Source of the DNA: an uncultured beta proteobacterium
GTDB lineage: Bacteria; Pseudomonadota; Gammaproteobacteria; Burkholderiales; Burkholderiaceae
Reading direction: 5' to 3'
NCBI GenBank assembly: GCA_903938955.1
Contig: CAJAFJ010000181.1
Location: forward strand, 1 to 7,654
Length of the DNA: 7,654 nucleotides
Part shown: positions 1-5,935 of the stretch, piece by piece
Numbering within the stretch: position 1 is the first letter of the stretch
Layout: every line of letters begins with the position of its first letter
The notes under the pieces: generated by a model
What the model was told of the DNA's origin: nothing
What the model saw: the letters and a program-made list of their open reading frames with translations, nothing else
Databases searched by the model: none
Translations under genes and position numbers: made by a program

Positions 1-8
1 CCTGCACG

Positions 9-2432
9 ATGCGATTTTTGTTGAGCGACCTGAAACACAGGGCGTCCTCTTTCAGTTTTGCGCCCACCCCGATCACGCTGGTCGCCTGGGCGGTGTTGCA
101 GGCCACGTCGCTCAGCGCCCAGCCGCTGCCTGCCGAGCCCACGCCGCCGGTAGTCGTGGACGAAACCCCGGTGCAGCTCCAGAGCAGCAACCAGCTGCAA
201 GAACAAATCCCGGCCGACCAGCGCAGCGCCTTGCCGACTTTTGTCTATGGCGAGCGCATTTTTGGCCGACCTAACCTCGAAACCGTGGTGGAAGGCAACG
301 CTATGCTGCGCCGCGGCGACATGGTGATCAAGGCGAACCGGCTCGAATACGATCAGTCCACCGACCAAGCCAAGGCCAGCGGGCAGGTGCGCATCAACAA
401 GGCCGGCAATGTCTTTGAAGGGCCCTTGCTGGAGCTCAAGCTCGACACGTTTGAAGGGTTTTTCAACGAACCGCGTTTTTACTTTGTCAAGAATGACATG
501 AACGGCGAGGCCGCCCGGATCGACTTTATTGACGAACAACGCACGCTCATCAGCCACGCCAGCTTGACCACTTGCCGCCGCCTGCCCGGCCCCGACTGGT
601 TGCCGGACTGGATTTTGCGCGCCAGCAGCATTGGCATGGACAACGAAGAAGACGTGGGCACGGCGCAAGGCGCGGTGCTGAGCTTCAAGGGCGTGCCGCT
701 GCTGCCCATTCCGTACCTGACTTTTCCCTTGAGCGACCGGCGTAAGTCCGGGTTGCTGCCGCCCTCACTCGGGCTCGACAACATCAACGGGGTCGAGGTG
801 GCGGTGCCTTATTACTGGAACATTGCGCCGAACCGGGACGCCACGATCACGCCCACCTTGATGACCAAGCGCGGCGTCAATCTGGGCAGCGAGTTTCGCT
901 ACCTGGAGGCTGACTATTCGGGCCAGTTGCGCCTGGATTTGATGCCCGGCGACAAACTGCGTGACCGCAACCGCTGGAGTCTGGCCTACCAACACCAGGC
1001 TAGGCTAGACAACGCCCTGACCCGGAGTCTGACCGACAACGGTGCCGCGCTGAGCCTCAACCTGAACCAGGTCAGTGACGACGATTACTGGCGCGATTTC
1101 ACCCGCAGCGGCACCTCATTGACACAGCGCCTGTTGCCCACGGATGCGGCACTGTCCTGGTCCAACGGCCATTTTTCCAGCACGGTGCGCACGCTCAAAT
1201 GGCAGACCTTGCAGGACGTGACCGCGCCTATCGTGCCGCCTTATGACCGCTTGCCCCAGTTGGCTACACGTTATAGCCGCAGCAATGTCAGTGGTTTTGA
1301 CTTCGCGGTGGACGCTGATTACACGCAGTTCCATTCTGATCGCACACTGACCGGACAACCCAACGCCCAGCGTGCGTTCTCGCAGCTGAGTCTGAGCCGG
1401 CCCTGGATGGAATCGGCCGGGTTCATCACGCCCAAGGTGCAACTGCATGCCACCAGTTACCAGTTTGACGCGCCTTTGGCCAATGGCCGCTCGACCGCGA
1501 GCCGGGTGCTGCCCACATTCAGTTTGGACACCGGACTGGTGTTCGAGCGCGATACCCAGTATTTTGGCCGCGCGCTGCTCCAAACGCTGGAACCCCGCGC
1601 TTTTTACGTCAACACGCCCTTCCGTGATCAGAGCTTGTTGCCCAACTACGACTCGGGCGCCTACGACTTCAATTTCGCCACGATCTGGACCGAAAACGCC
1701 TTTGTCGGCAACGACCGCATTGCGGACAACAACCTGCTGACCCTGGGCTTGACCACGCGCTTGCTGGACCCAGACTCCGGCGCTGAAGTGGCGCGTTTGG
1801 GGGTGGCCCAGCGTTTGCGTTTTTCTGAGCAGAACGTGACCTTGCTGCCGACCGATGCCAAGGCGCCGGACGGCATCAGTGATATTTTGCTGGGTGCTTC
1901 GATCAAATGGGATCCCAAATGGGTTTTTGACTCCACCGTGCAATACAACCCCACCACCGAGCAGTCGGTGCGTTCCACCGTGGGGGCGCGCTACAACCCG
2001 GGCAACTACCGCACCGTGTCGGCGGCTTACCGTTTTCAGCGCACGGCCAGCGAGCAACTGGACATTGGCTGGCAGTGGCCGGTCAACGACCTCTGGGGTG
2101 ACACCGGGCAAAACCTGGGACCCGGTCGCGGCCAGGGCGAGGGCCGCTGGTACAGCGTGGGCCGACTCAATTACAGCCTGGACGAGCGTCGGCTGGTCGA
2201 TGCCCTGGTGGGATTTGAGTACGATGCGGGTTGTTGGCTGGGCCGTGTGGTGCTGGAGCAGTCTCAGATCAGCAATTCGACAGCGACCCAGCGCATCATG
2301 TTCCAGCTTGAATTTGTCGGCTTTACACGCTTGGGTGTGAGCCCGCTGAAGACCTTGAAAAACAGTATTCCGAGTTACCAATATCTGCGGGAAGCCACGG
2401 ATGCTCCCAGCCGTTTCAGCAATTACGATTGA
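9..2432 (+). CDS. lptD: LPS-assembly protein LptD (OstA/Imp), outer-membrane LPS translocon
   Basis: LptD forms the outer-membrane beta-barrel that, with the lipoprotein LptE plugged inside, inserts lipopolysaccharide into the outer leaflet. The 807-residue product is of normal family length. A signal peptide is visible: a long polar n-region, a hydrophobic stretch at about residues 21-35, and likely cleavage after Ala37 (SLSA|Q). An OstA/LptA-like jellyroll follows at about 78-230 (GNAMLRRGDMVIKANRLEYD). The rest is a barrel rich in alternating aromatic strands, ending in the family-typical SRFSNYD. Only two cysteines exist, Cys189 (LTTCRR) and Cys742 (DAGCW). The ATG at 9 gives a sensible signal peptide, but only 8 bases precede it and no Shine-Dalgarno site is visible, so a start further upstream cannot be excluded. 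It is the first visible gene of lptD-surA-rsmA; SurA is the known chaperone for LptD folding. Confidence 0.95.
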   Translation: MRFLLSDLKHRASSFSFAPTPITLVAWAVLQATSLSAQPLPAEPTPPVVVDETPVQLQSSNQLQEQIPADQRSALPTFVYGERIFGRPNLETVVEGNAMLRRGDMVIKANRLEYDQSTDQAKASGQVRINKAGNVFEGPLLELKLDTFEGFFNEPRFYFVKNDMNGEAARIDFIDEQRTLISHASLTTCRRLPGPDWLPDWILRASSIGMDNEEDVGTAQGAVLSFKGVPLLPIPYLTFPLSDRRKSGLLPPSLGLDNINGVEVAVPYYWNIAPNRDATITPTLMTKRGVNLGSEFRYLEADYSGQLRLDLMPGDKLRDRNRWSLAYQHQARLDNALTRSLTDNGAALSLNLNQVSDDDYWRDFTRSGTSLTQRLLPTDAALSWSNGHFSSTVRTLKWQTLQDVTAPIVPPYDRLPQLATRYSRSNVSGFDFAVDADYTQFHSDRTLTGQPNAQRAFSQLSLSRPWMESAGFITPKVQLHATSYQFDAPLANGRSTASRVLPTFSLDTGLVFERDTQYFGRALLQTLEPRAFYVNTPFRDQSLLPNYDSGAYDFNFATIWTENAFVGNDRIADNNLLTLGLTTRLLDPDSGAEVARLGVAQRLRFSEQNVTLLPTDAKAPDGISDILLGASIKWDPKWVFDSTVQYNPTTEQSVRSTVGARYNPGNYRTVSAAYRFQRTASEQLDIGWQWPVNDLWGDTGQNLGPGRGQGEGRWYSVGRLNYSLDERRLVDALVGFEYDAGCWLGRVVLEQSQISNSTATQRIMFQLEFVGFTRLGVSPLKTLKNSIPSYQYLREATDAPSRFSNYD

Positions 2433-2438
2433 TCCACT

Positions 2439-3815
2439 ATGACCCATCGACTCTTGGCTTTGGCCACGGCCAGCCTGGCCCTTTTTGCGACCCTGAGCAC
2501 ACAGGCACAGGGCTTGAAGCCCCTGGTGGCCGGTGCGGGCGTTATTGCCGCCAGTACACCGCAAGCGGTGGACTACATTGTGGCGGTGGTCAATTCAGAA
2601 CCCGTGACCAATCAGGAGGTGCGGGTCGAGATGCAGCGCGTGCTGCAACAGCTGGCCCAGCAACGCCGACCGGCACCCGACCGCAAACTGCTGGCGAGCC
2701 AGGTGCTGGAGCGTCTCATCAACGACAAAGCACAGTTGCAACTGGCGCGTGAGACCGGCGTTCGTGTGGAGGACTCAGCCATTGACCAGGCCGAGCAAAA
2801 CATCGCACGGCAAAACCAGATGGAACTGGCCGAGCTGCACCGCCGCCTGGCCGCTGACGGGATTCCCCGCACCCAGTTGCGCGACCAGTTGCGCGATCAG
2901 ATGATGTTGACGCGCCTGCGCGAACGCGATGTCGAGCCGCGCGTGAAGGTGACGGACCTGGAAGTGGACCAATACCTGCAGGAGCAAAAGCTGGCGGGCA
3001 GCATCGACCCGGCCGCCCGGGAAATCAATCTGGCGCAAATTTTGGTGGCCGTGCCTGATACCGCCACCCCGGTCCAAGTTGCCGCCTTGCAGGCCAAGGC
3101 CGAGCGGGCCTTGTTGCGGGTGCGTGCCGGTGAAAACTTTGCGGCCCTCGTGACAGAATTTTCGGATGTGACTGACAGCGCGAGTCGCGCCAACGGCGGC
3201 CAGCTGGGCTTGCGCACCGCCGACCGCTACCCGCCCCTGTTTGTGGAAGCAACCCAAAACCTAGCGGTGGGCGAGGTCTCTGCCCTGGTGCGGTCCGGTG
3301 CTGGATTTCACATCCTCAAGGTCATCGAGAAGAAAAATGCCGGCTTGCCCGCCATGACGGTGACGCAAAGCCGGGCGCGCCATATTTTGCTGCGCGTCAG
3401 CCCACCATTAAATGAGGCGGCCGCCCGCGCCAAGCTCGCCGACTTCAAGAAACGCATCGTGGCCGGACAGGCTGACTTTGCTGCTTTGGCTCGCGACAAT
3501 TCGCAAGATGGCAGCGCCGCCCAAGGCGGCGATCTGGGTTGGGCGAATCCCGGCATGTTTGTGCCCGAGTTTGAGGAGGTCATGAACCGGCTGGCGCCCA
3601 GCCAGGTCAGCGACCCTTTGGTGTCCCGCTTCGGGGTGCATTTGATTCAATTGATGGAGCGTCGCAACGTGGCGTTAAGCCCGCGTGAACAACGCGAAAC
3701 CGTGCGCGCCATGCTGCGTGAGAAGAAGCTCGATGAGGCTTATGTCACCTGGGCCCAGGAGTTGCGCGGTCGCGCTTACGTTGAAATGCGCGAGCCACCG
3801 CTATCAAACCAATGA
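2439..3815 (+). CDS. surA: Periplasmic chaperone / peptidyl-prolyl isomerase SurA
   Basis: SurA escorts unfolded outer-membrane proteins, LptD among them, through the periplasm to the BAM complex. The 458-residue product begins with a signal peptide (residues 1-23, probable cleavage after TQA). Next is the SurA N-terminal chaperone domain (about 44-180), with the hallmark start [18 protein letters not shown]. Two parvulin domains follow, at about 195-298 and 308-410, and then a C-terminal helix that completes the chaperone core. Parvulin 2 keeps both typical histidines (RARHILLRV His315; FGVHLIQL His401) and the GGDLGW motif. Parvulin 1 has Gln200 where the first histidine is expected (NLAQILV), so it is probably a weak or inactive isomerase, as the first domain is in E. 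coli. The ATG lies 6 bases after the lptD stop with no clear ribosome site, which suggests translational coupling. Its stop overlaps the rsmA start. Confidence 0.95.
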   Translation: MTHRLLALATASLALFATLSTQAQGLKPLVAGAGVIAASTPQAVDYIVAVVNSEPVTNQEVRVEMQRVLQQLAQQRRPAPDRKLLASQVLERLINDKAQLQLARETGVRVEDSAIDQAEQNIARQNQMELAELHRRLAADGIPRTQLRDQLRDQMMLTRLRERDVEPRVKVTDLEVDQYLQEQKLAGSIDPAAREINLAQILVAVPDTATPVQVAALQAKAERALLRVRAGENFAALVTEFSDVTDSASRANGGQLGLRTADRYPPLFVEATQNLAVGEVSALVRSGAGFHILKVIEKKNAGLPAMTVTQSRARHILLRVSPPLNEAAARAKLADFKKRIVAGQADFAALARDNSQDGSAAQGGDLGWANPGMFVPEFEEVMNRLAPSQVSDPLVSRFGVHLIQLMERRNVALSPREQRETVRAMLREKKLDEAYVTWAQELRGRAYVEMREPPLSNQ

Positions 3816-4600
3816 AACACATCCCCCGCAAACGCTTTGGTCAGCATTTCCTGGCTGATCGCCTCATCATTGAAGCCATCGTTGACGCGATTGACCCCCA
3901 GCCGGGCCAGAGCATGGTCGAAATCGGCCCCGGTCTGGCCGCGCTGACGCAACCTTTGGTGGAACGCTTGGGTCACCTGACGGTCATTGAGTTGGACCGC
4001 GACCTGGCGGTTCGGCTGCGCGGCCACCCCCGGCTCTCGGTCATTGAGTCTGATGTGCTGAAAGTGGACTTTGCCCAAGTCGCAAAGGACAAGGGTGTGC
4101 CCAAACTGAGAGTGGTGGGCAACCTGCCTTACAACATCTCCACCCCGATCTTGTTTCATTTGCTGGATTTCGTGGATGTGATTGAAGACCAGCATTTCAT
4201 GCTGCAAAAAGAAGTCATCGACCGCATGGTGGCGCGCCCCTGCACCTCCGATTACGGCCGCCTGAGCGTGATGTTGCAGTGGCGTTACGCCATGGAAAAC
4301 GTGCTGTTCGTGCCGCCCGAGAGTTTCGATCCGCCGCCCCGCGTCAACAGTGCGGTCGTACGCATGGTGCCGCGTGAAACTCCTGCCCCGATTGACGTGA
4401 AGCTATTGAGTGAACTGGTGCAGGTGGCCTTCAGCCAGCGCCGCAAGCTGATGCGCCATACCCTGGGCAAGTGGCTGACGGAGAAAGCCTTTGTCGGCGA
4501 GTTCAACGTGCAGCGGCGGGCTGAAGAAGTGCCCGTGGCCGAGTATTTGGAACTGGCGCTGGCCTTGGCCGCGCAGAGCAAAAGCATCGCCGCAACATAA
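3812..4600 (+). CDS. rsmA: 16S rRNA (adenine1518-N6/adenine1519-N6)-dimethyltransferase RsmA (KsgA)
   Basis: RsmA uses S-adenosylmethionine to dimethylate two adjacent adenines in the 3'-terminal hairpin of 16S rRNA, a late check on 30S subunit assembly. Loss of this activity is classically associated with kasugamycin resistance. The 262-residue product is of normal length. Visible motifs are the N-terminal RKRFGQHFL (residues 6-14), the SAM-binding motif [12 protein letters not shown] (36-46), the acidic motif [10 protein letters not shown] (58-65), the catalytic NLPY motif (104-107), and the C-terminal [11 protein letters not shown] (208-218). In motif I the usual GPGLG reads GPGLA, a conservative change. 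The ATG at 3812 overlaps the surA stop codon as ATGA, so translation is probably coupled. There is no pdxA between surA and rsmA. Confidence 0.97.
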   Translation: MKHIPRKRFGQHFLADRLIIEAIVDAIDPQPGQSMVEIGPGLAALTQPLVERLGHLTVIELDRDLAVRLRGHPRLSVIESDVLKVDFAQVAKDKGVPKLRVVGNLPYNISTPILFHLLDFVDVIEDQHFMLQKEVIDRMVARPCTSDYGRLSVMLQWRYAMENVLFVPPESFDPPPRVNSAVVRMVPRETPAPIDVKLLSELVQVAFSQRRKLMRHTLGKWLTEKAFVGEFNVQRRAEEVPVAEYLELALALAAQSKSIAAT

Positions 4601-4623
4601 GGCGTCCCACCGGTGAACACCAC

Positions 4624-4681
4624 GGCTGAGGCTGTGGTTCAGCCAAGAAAAAAGGCCCGATCTTGCGATGGGCCTTTTTTT
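4624..4681. terminator. Bidirectional intrinsic terminator after rsmA, with an extra upstream hairpin
   Basis: The core stem is GGCCC (4654-4658) paired with GGGCC (4670-4674). Inside it ATC (4660-4662) can pair with GAT (4667-4669) around a TTGC loop, with G4659 bulged. Six A (4648-4653) precede the stem and seven T (4675-4681) follow it, so it can stop transcription on both strands. On the plus strand it ends the lptD-surA-rsmA operon, 50-80 bases after the rsmA stop. On the minus strand it lies about 20 bases past the end of the open frame at 4702 and would also end transcripts leaving the RNase-barstar unit. A smaller hairpin, GGCTGA (4624-4629) with TCAGCC (4639-4644), lies just before it. 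Confidence 0.88.
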
Positions 4682-4701
4682 ACGTGGGTGCGTTGATGCG
4701 A

Positions 4702-4941
4702 TTAAGCGGCGGCCATCCAATAGCCGGCGTTAAAAGGACTGCTCATGCGCAGTGCCAGGGGTGACACGTCCAACAGTTTGTCGGTCGGCATTTTTTCACC
4801 GGATTCGGTGGTGAGTTCAATGCCGGCGACGGTTGCATTGCTGCTCTCCGCGCCTTTTGCCTCGTTCGCCCGTTCTGCTTGGCTGGTGTGTGCAGAACGG
4901 GCTACAGAAAAGAATAGAAGCAGCGGAACGGGATTTTTCGA
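4702..4941 (-). pseudogene. Coding-like open frame without a proper start, possible 3' remnant of a lost gene
   Basis: On the minus strand one frame is open for 79 codons from 4941, just after an in-frame TGA, to a TAA at 4704-4702. Its first part overlaps the 3' end of the barstar gene and the inverted repeat and is probably not genuine. From about 4855 onward the frame looks coding: G or C is frequent at third positions, and the peptide includes GIELTTESGEKMPTDKLLDV and then ends SSPFNAGYWMAAA. The only in-frame ATG is at 4791, giving 29 residues with no convincing ribosome site. The TAA is followed about 20 bases later by a terminator that works in this direction, as at a true gene end. 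I do not recognise the protein. It could be the tail of a gene whose front was lost, a very small real gene, or chance. Confidence 0.35.
4868..4902. repeat. Perfect 11-bp inverted repeat at the barstar stop codon
   Basis: The arm gcccgttctgc (4868-4878) is exactly repeated in reverse complement as gcagaacgggc (4892-4902), with a 13-base loop. The right arm ends on the last base of the barstar stop codon (4904-4902), so on the minus strand the stem begins directly at the end of that gene. Neither strand has a run of T after the stem, so it is not a standard intrinsic terminator. It could protect an mRNA 3' end, be an attenuating hairpin, or belong to a dispersed palindromic repeat family. Confidence 0.8.
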
Positions 4942-5345
4942 TCACCCCAGTAGTCGGCCGCATCCCGGAAGATGTCGAGCAACTGCTCACGCGCTTCTTT
5001 GTCAAACTTGGCGTTGGCTGGAATGTGCTCCAGCACGGCAATAAAACCAGGCTGCACGCCGGATTTGTGCAGGGGGTCGGTCATGCTGTCATACAAGGCA
5101 TCAAAATTCTTGCCGACATGGGCCGATAATTTGAACTGCTGACCGATCAGGTCCAGCACGTCTTGCTTGGTCTGGGCGTTGGCCAGGTTGGCATACAAAA
5201 AGTGGTGCCCCAAGGTGACCGCTGATTCCTGCAATTCAGGGACTCGAAAAGCCCGGATGGACTGGACGATATTGGGCCGAATGCCGCGCAGCGGCATTTC
5301 TGCAGTGGCACGTTCTGGTGCTGATATTTCTTGCGTAAGTGACAT
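4902..5345 (-). CDS. Barstar-family ribonuclease inhibitor (immunity protein)
   Basis: This 147-residue protein without a signal peptide is predicted to stay in the cytoplasm and inhibit the RNase encoded just upstream. The barstar fold spans about residues 30-145. Its core GKNFDALYDSMTD (78-90) aligns with GENLDALWDCLTG of Bacillus barstar. Asp82 and Asp86 match barstar Asp35 and Asp39, which enter the barnase active site, and Tyr85 replaces Trp38. Barstar Glu76 is matched by Asp128 (FRDA). Tyr29 and Tyr30 are replaced by His76 and Val77. A tail of about 29 residues precedes the domain and has no match in Bacillus barstar. I chose the ATG at 5345 because GGGGA (5356-5352) lies 6 bases before it. 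A TTG at 5369 would add 8 residues but has no such site. The gene begins 40 bases after the RNase stop on the same strand, so the two are probably co-transcribed. Antitoxin or immunity function is inferred from family and position. Confidence 0.92.
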   Translation of the reverse strand: MSLTQEISAPERATAEMPLRGIRPNIVQSIRAFRVPELQESAVTLGHHFLYANLANAQTKQDVLDLIGQQFKLSAHVGKNFDALYDSMTDPLHKSGVQPGFIAVLEHIPANAKFDKEAREQLLDIFRDAADYWGDRKIPFRCFYSFL

Positions 5346-5385
5346 ATTTATTCCCCGCTTCACCTTCAAAAATTAAAAATCTAAA

Positions 5386-5778
5386 TTACGGAACGATCTT
5401 GCGGAAGCTTGCATAGTGATCGGCCGTGTAATAGCAAATGTCTGGCGCTTTGGCTTGCCCGCCACAAACAATGCGGCGGACGCCCCGGTTGCGGGCGCCT
5501 GGTGTTGCGACGGTATATTCCCGGTAGTAACCCCGCTTTTCAGCGGGTAGCAAACGCTCACGATTGCCAAATACGACCCCGTCTTTTTCATAAGCAAACG
5601 GACCACCCTGGCGGATCAATCCGTAAACCTGCGCGCCTTGCCGTGGCAATTCGGCGACCGCAATGCTGGTCTGGACGTCCACCTGCGCGGGCCACCTGGC
5701 CTGCACTGAACCCCCGACAAACATCCCGGCAAGCAAGAAGCCAGTGAGCACCAACTTAAGGCTTGTAAATCGCGACAT
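5386..5778 (-). CDS. Secreted guanyl-specific ribonuclease, RNase Sa/barnase (N1/T1) superfamily
   Basis: Enzymes of this family cleave RNA after guanosine through a 2',3'-cyclic phosphate. The 130-residue product has a clear signal peptide: a basic start, a hydrophobic core at about residues 9-23, and probable cleavage after SVQA (Ala27). The mature enzyme of about 103 residues strongly resembles Streptomyces RNase Sa: GPFAYEKDGVVFGNRE (59-74), then YYREYTVATPGARNRGVRRI (84-103), then YYTADHYASF (116-125). By that alignment the catalytic base is Glu87, the phosphate-binding arginine is Arg102 or Arg101, the catalytic acid is His121, and Asn72 and Glu74 bind guanine. The terminal cysteines that pair in RNase Sa are missing; two others, Cys105 and Cys115, could pair. 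A ribosome site GGGAAG (5793-5788) lies 9 bases before the ATG. The inhibitor gene follows at once. The role could be killing competitors or scavenging RNA; the sequence does not decide. Confidence 0.93.
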   Translation of the reverse strand: MSRFTSLKLVLTGFLLAGMFVGGSVQARWPAQVDVQTSIAVAELPRQGAQVYGLIRQGGPFAYEKDGVVFGNRERLLPAEKRGYYREYTVATPGARNRGVRRIVCGGQAKAPDICYYTADHYASFRKIVP

Positions 5779-5801
5779 GAAACAACACTTCCCACAACAC
5801 T

Positions 5802-5815
5802 CCGGGTTTACCCGG
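5802..5815. promoter_or_regulatory. Perfect palindrome upstream of the RNase gene, possible operator
   Basis: CCGGGT (5802-5807) and ACCCGG (5810-5815) form a perfect inverted repeat with a 2-base centre, 24-37 bases upstream of the RNase start codon. On the minus strand a -35-like TTGAAA lies directly before it (5824-5819), but the hexamer 17 bases further on (AGTGTT, 5801-5796) is a poor -10. The compact symmetry with short arms fits a protein-binding site better than an RNA hairpin, because the loop would be only 2 bases. A role in controlling the RNase-barstar unit is a guess from position. Confidence 0.35.
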
Positions 5816-5856
5816 TAATTTCAAGGTCCGTAGTGTCGCGTATTTGCGATAAAAAT

Positions 5857-5891
5857 GCAAGCGGCTGCTCAAAAAATGGGCAGCCGCTTGC
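5857..5891 (-). terminator. maeB: Intrinsic terminator downstream of the malic enzyme gene
   Basis: A perfect 12-bp stem, gcaagcggctgc (5857-5868) with gcagccgcttgc (5880-5891), encloses an 11-base loop. On the minus strand the stem is followed by ATTTTTATC, a T-rich tract as expected for a Rho-independent terminator, about 45 bases after the malic enzyme stop. On the plus strand it is followed by GGGTTTTAT, which is weaker. It should insulate the RNase-barstar unit, which starts 79 bases further on in the same direction, from readthrough of malic enzyme transcripts. Confidence 0.85.
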
Positions 5892-5935
5892 GGGTTTTAT
5901 CAGCAGTAAGTTAGTGCCAGCTACGGCTGAAGAAC

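Noticed and set aside
1116..2564. A 482-codon open frame on the minus strand
   Set aside because: It lies antisense to lptD over almost its whole length, has no recognisable domain, and follows from the high GC content and codon bias of lptD.
4745..5129. Two plus-strand open frames of about 100 codons between rsmA and the barstar gene
   Set aside because: Both run antisense into the barstar gene, lack ribosome sites and resemble no family; the minus strand explains the region better.
5346..5369. An 8-residue N-terminal extension of the barstar protein from a TTG codon at 5369
   Set aside because: The ATG at 5345 has a better codon and a GGGGA ribosome site 6 bases upstream; the extension adds nothing that resembles barstar.
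5409..5747. A 112-codon plus-strand open frame
   Set aside because: It is antisense to the RNase gene, whose catalytic motifs are unmistakable.
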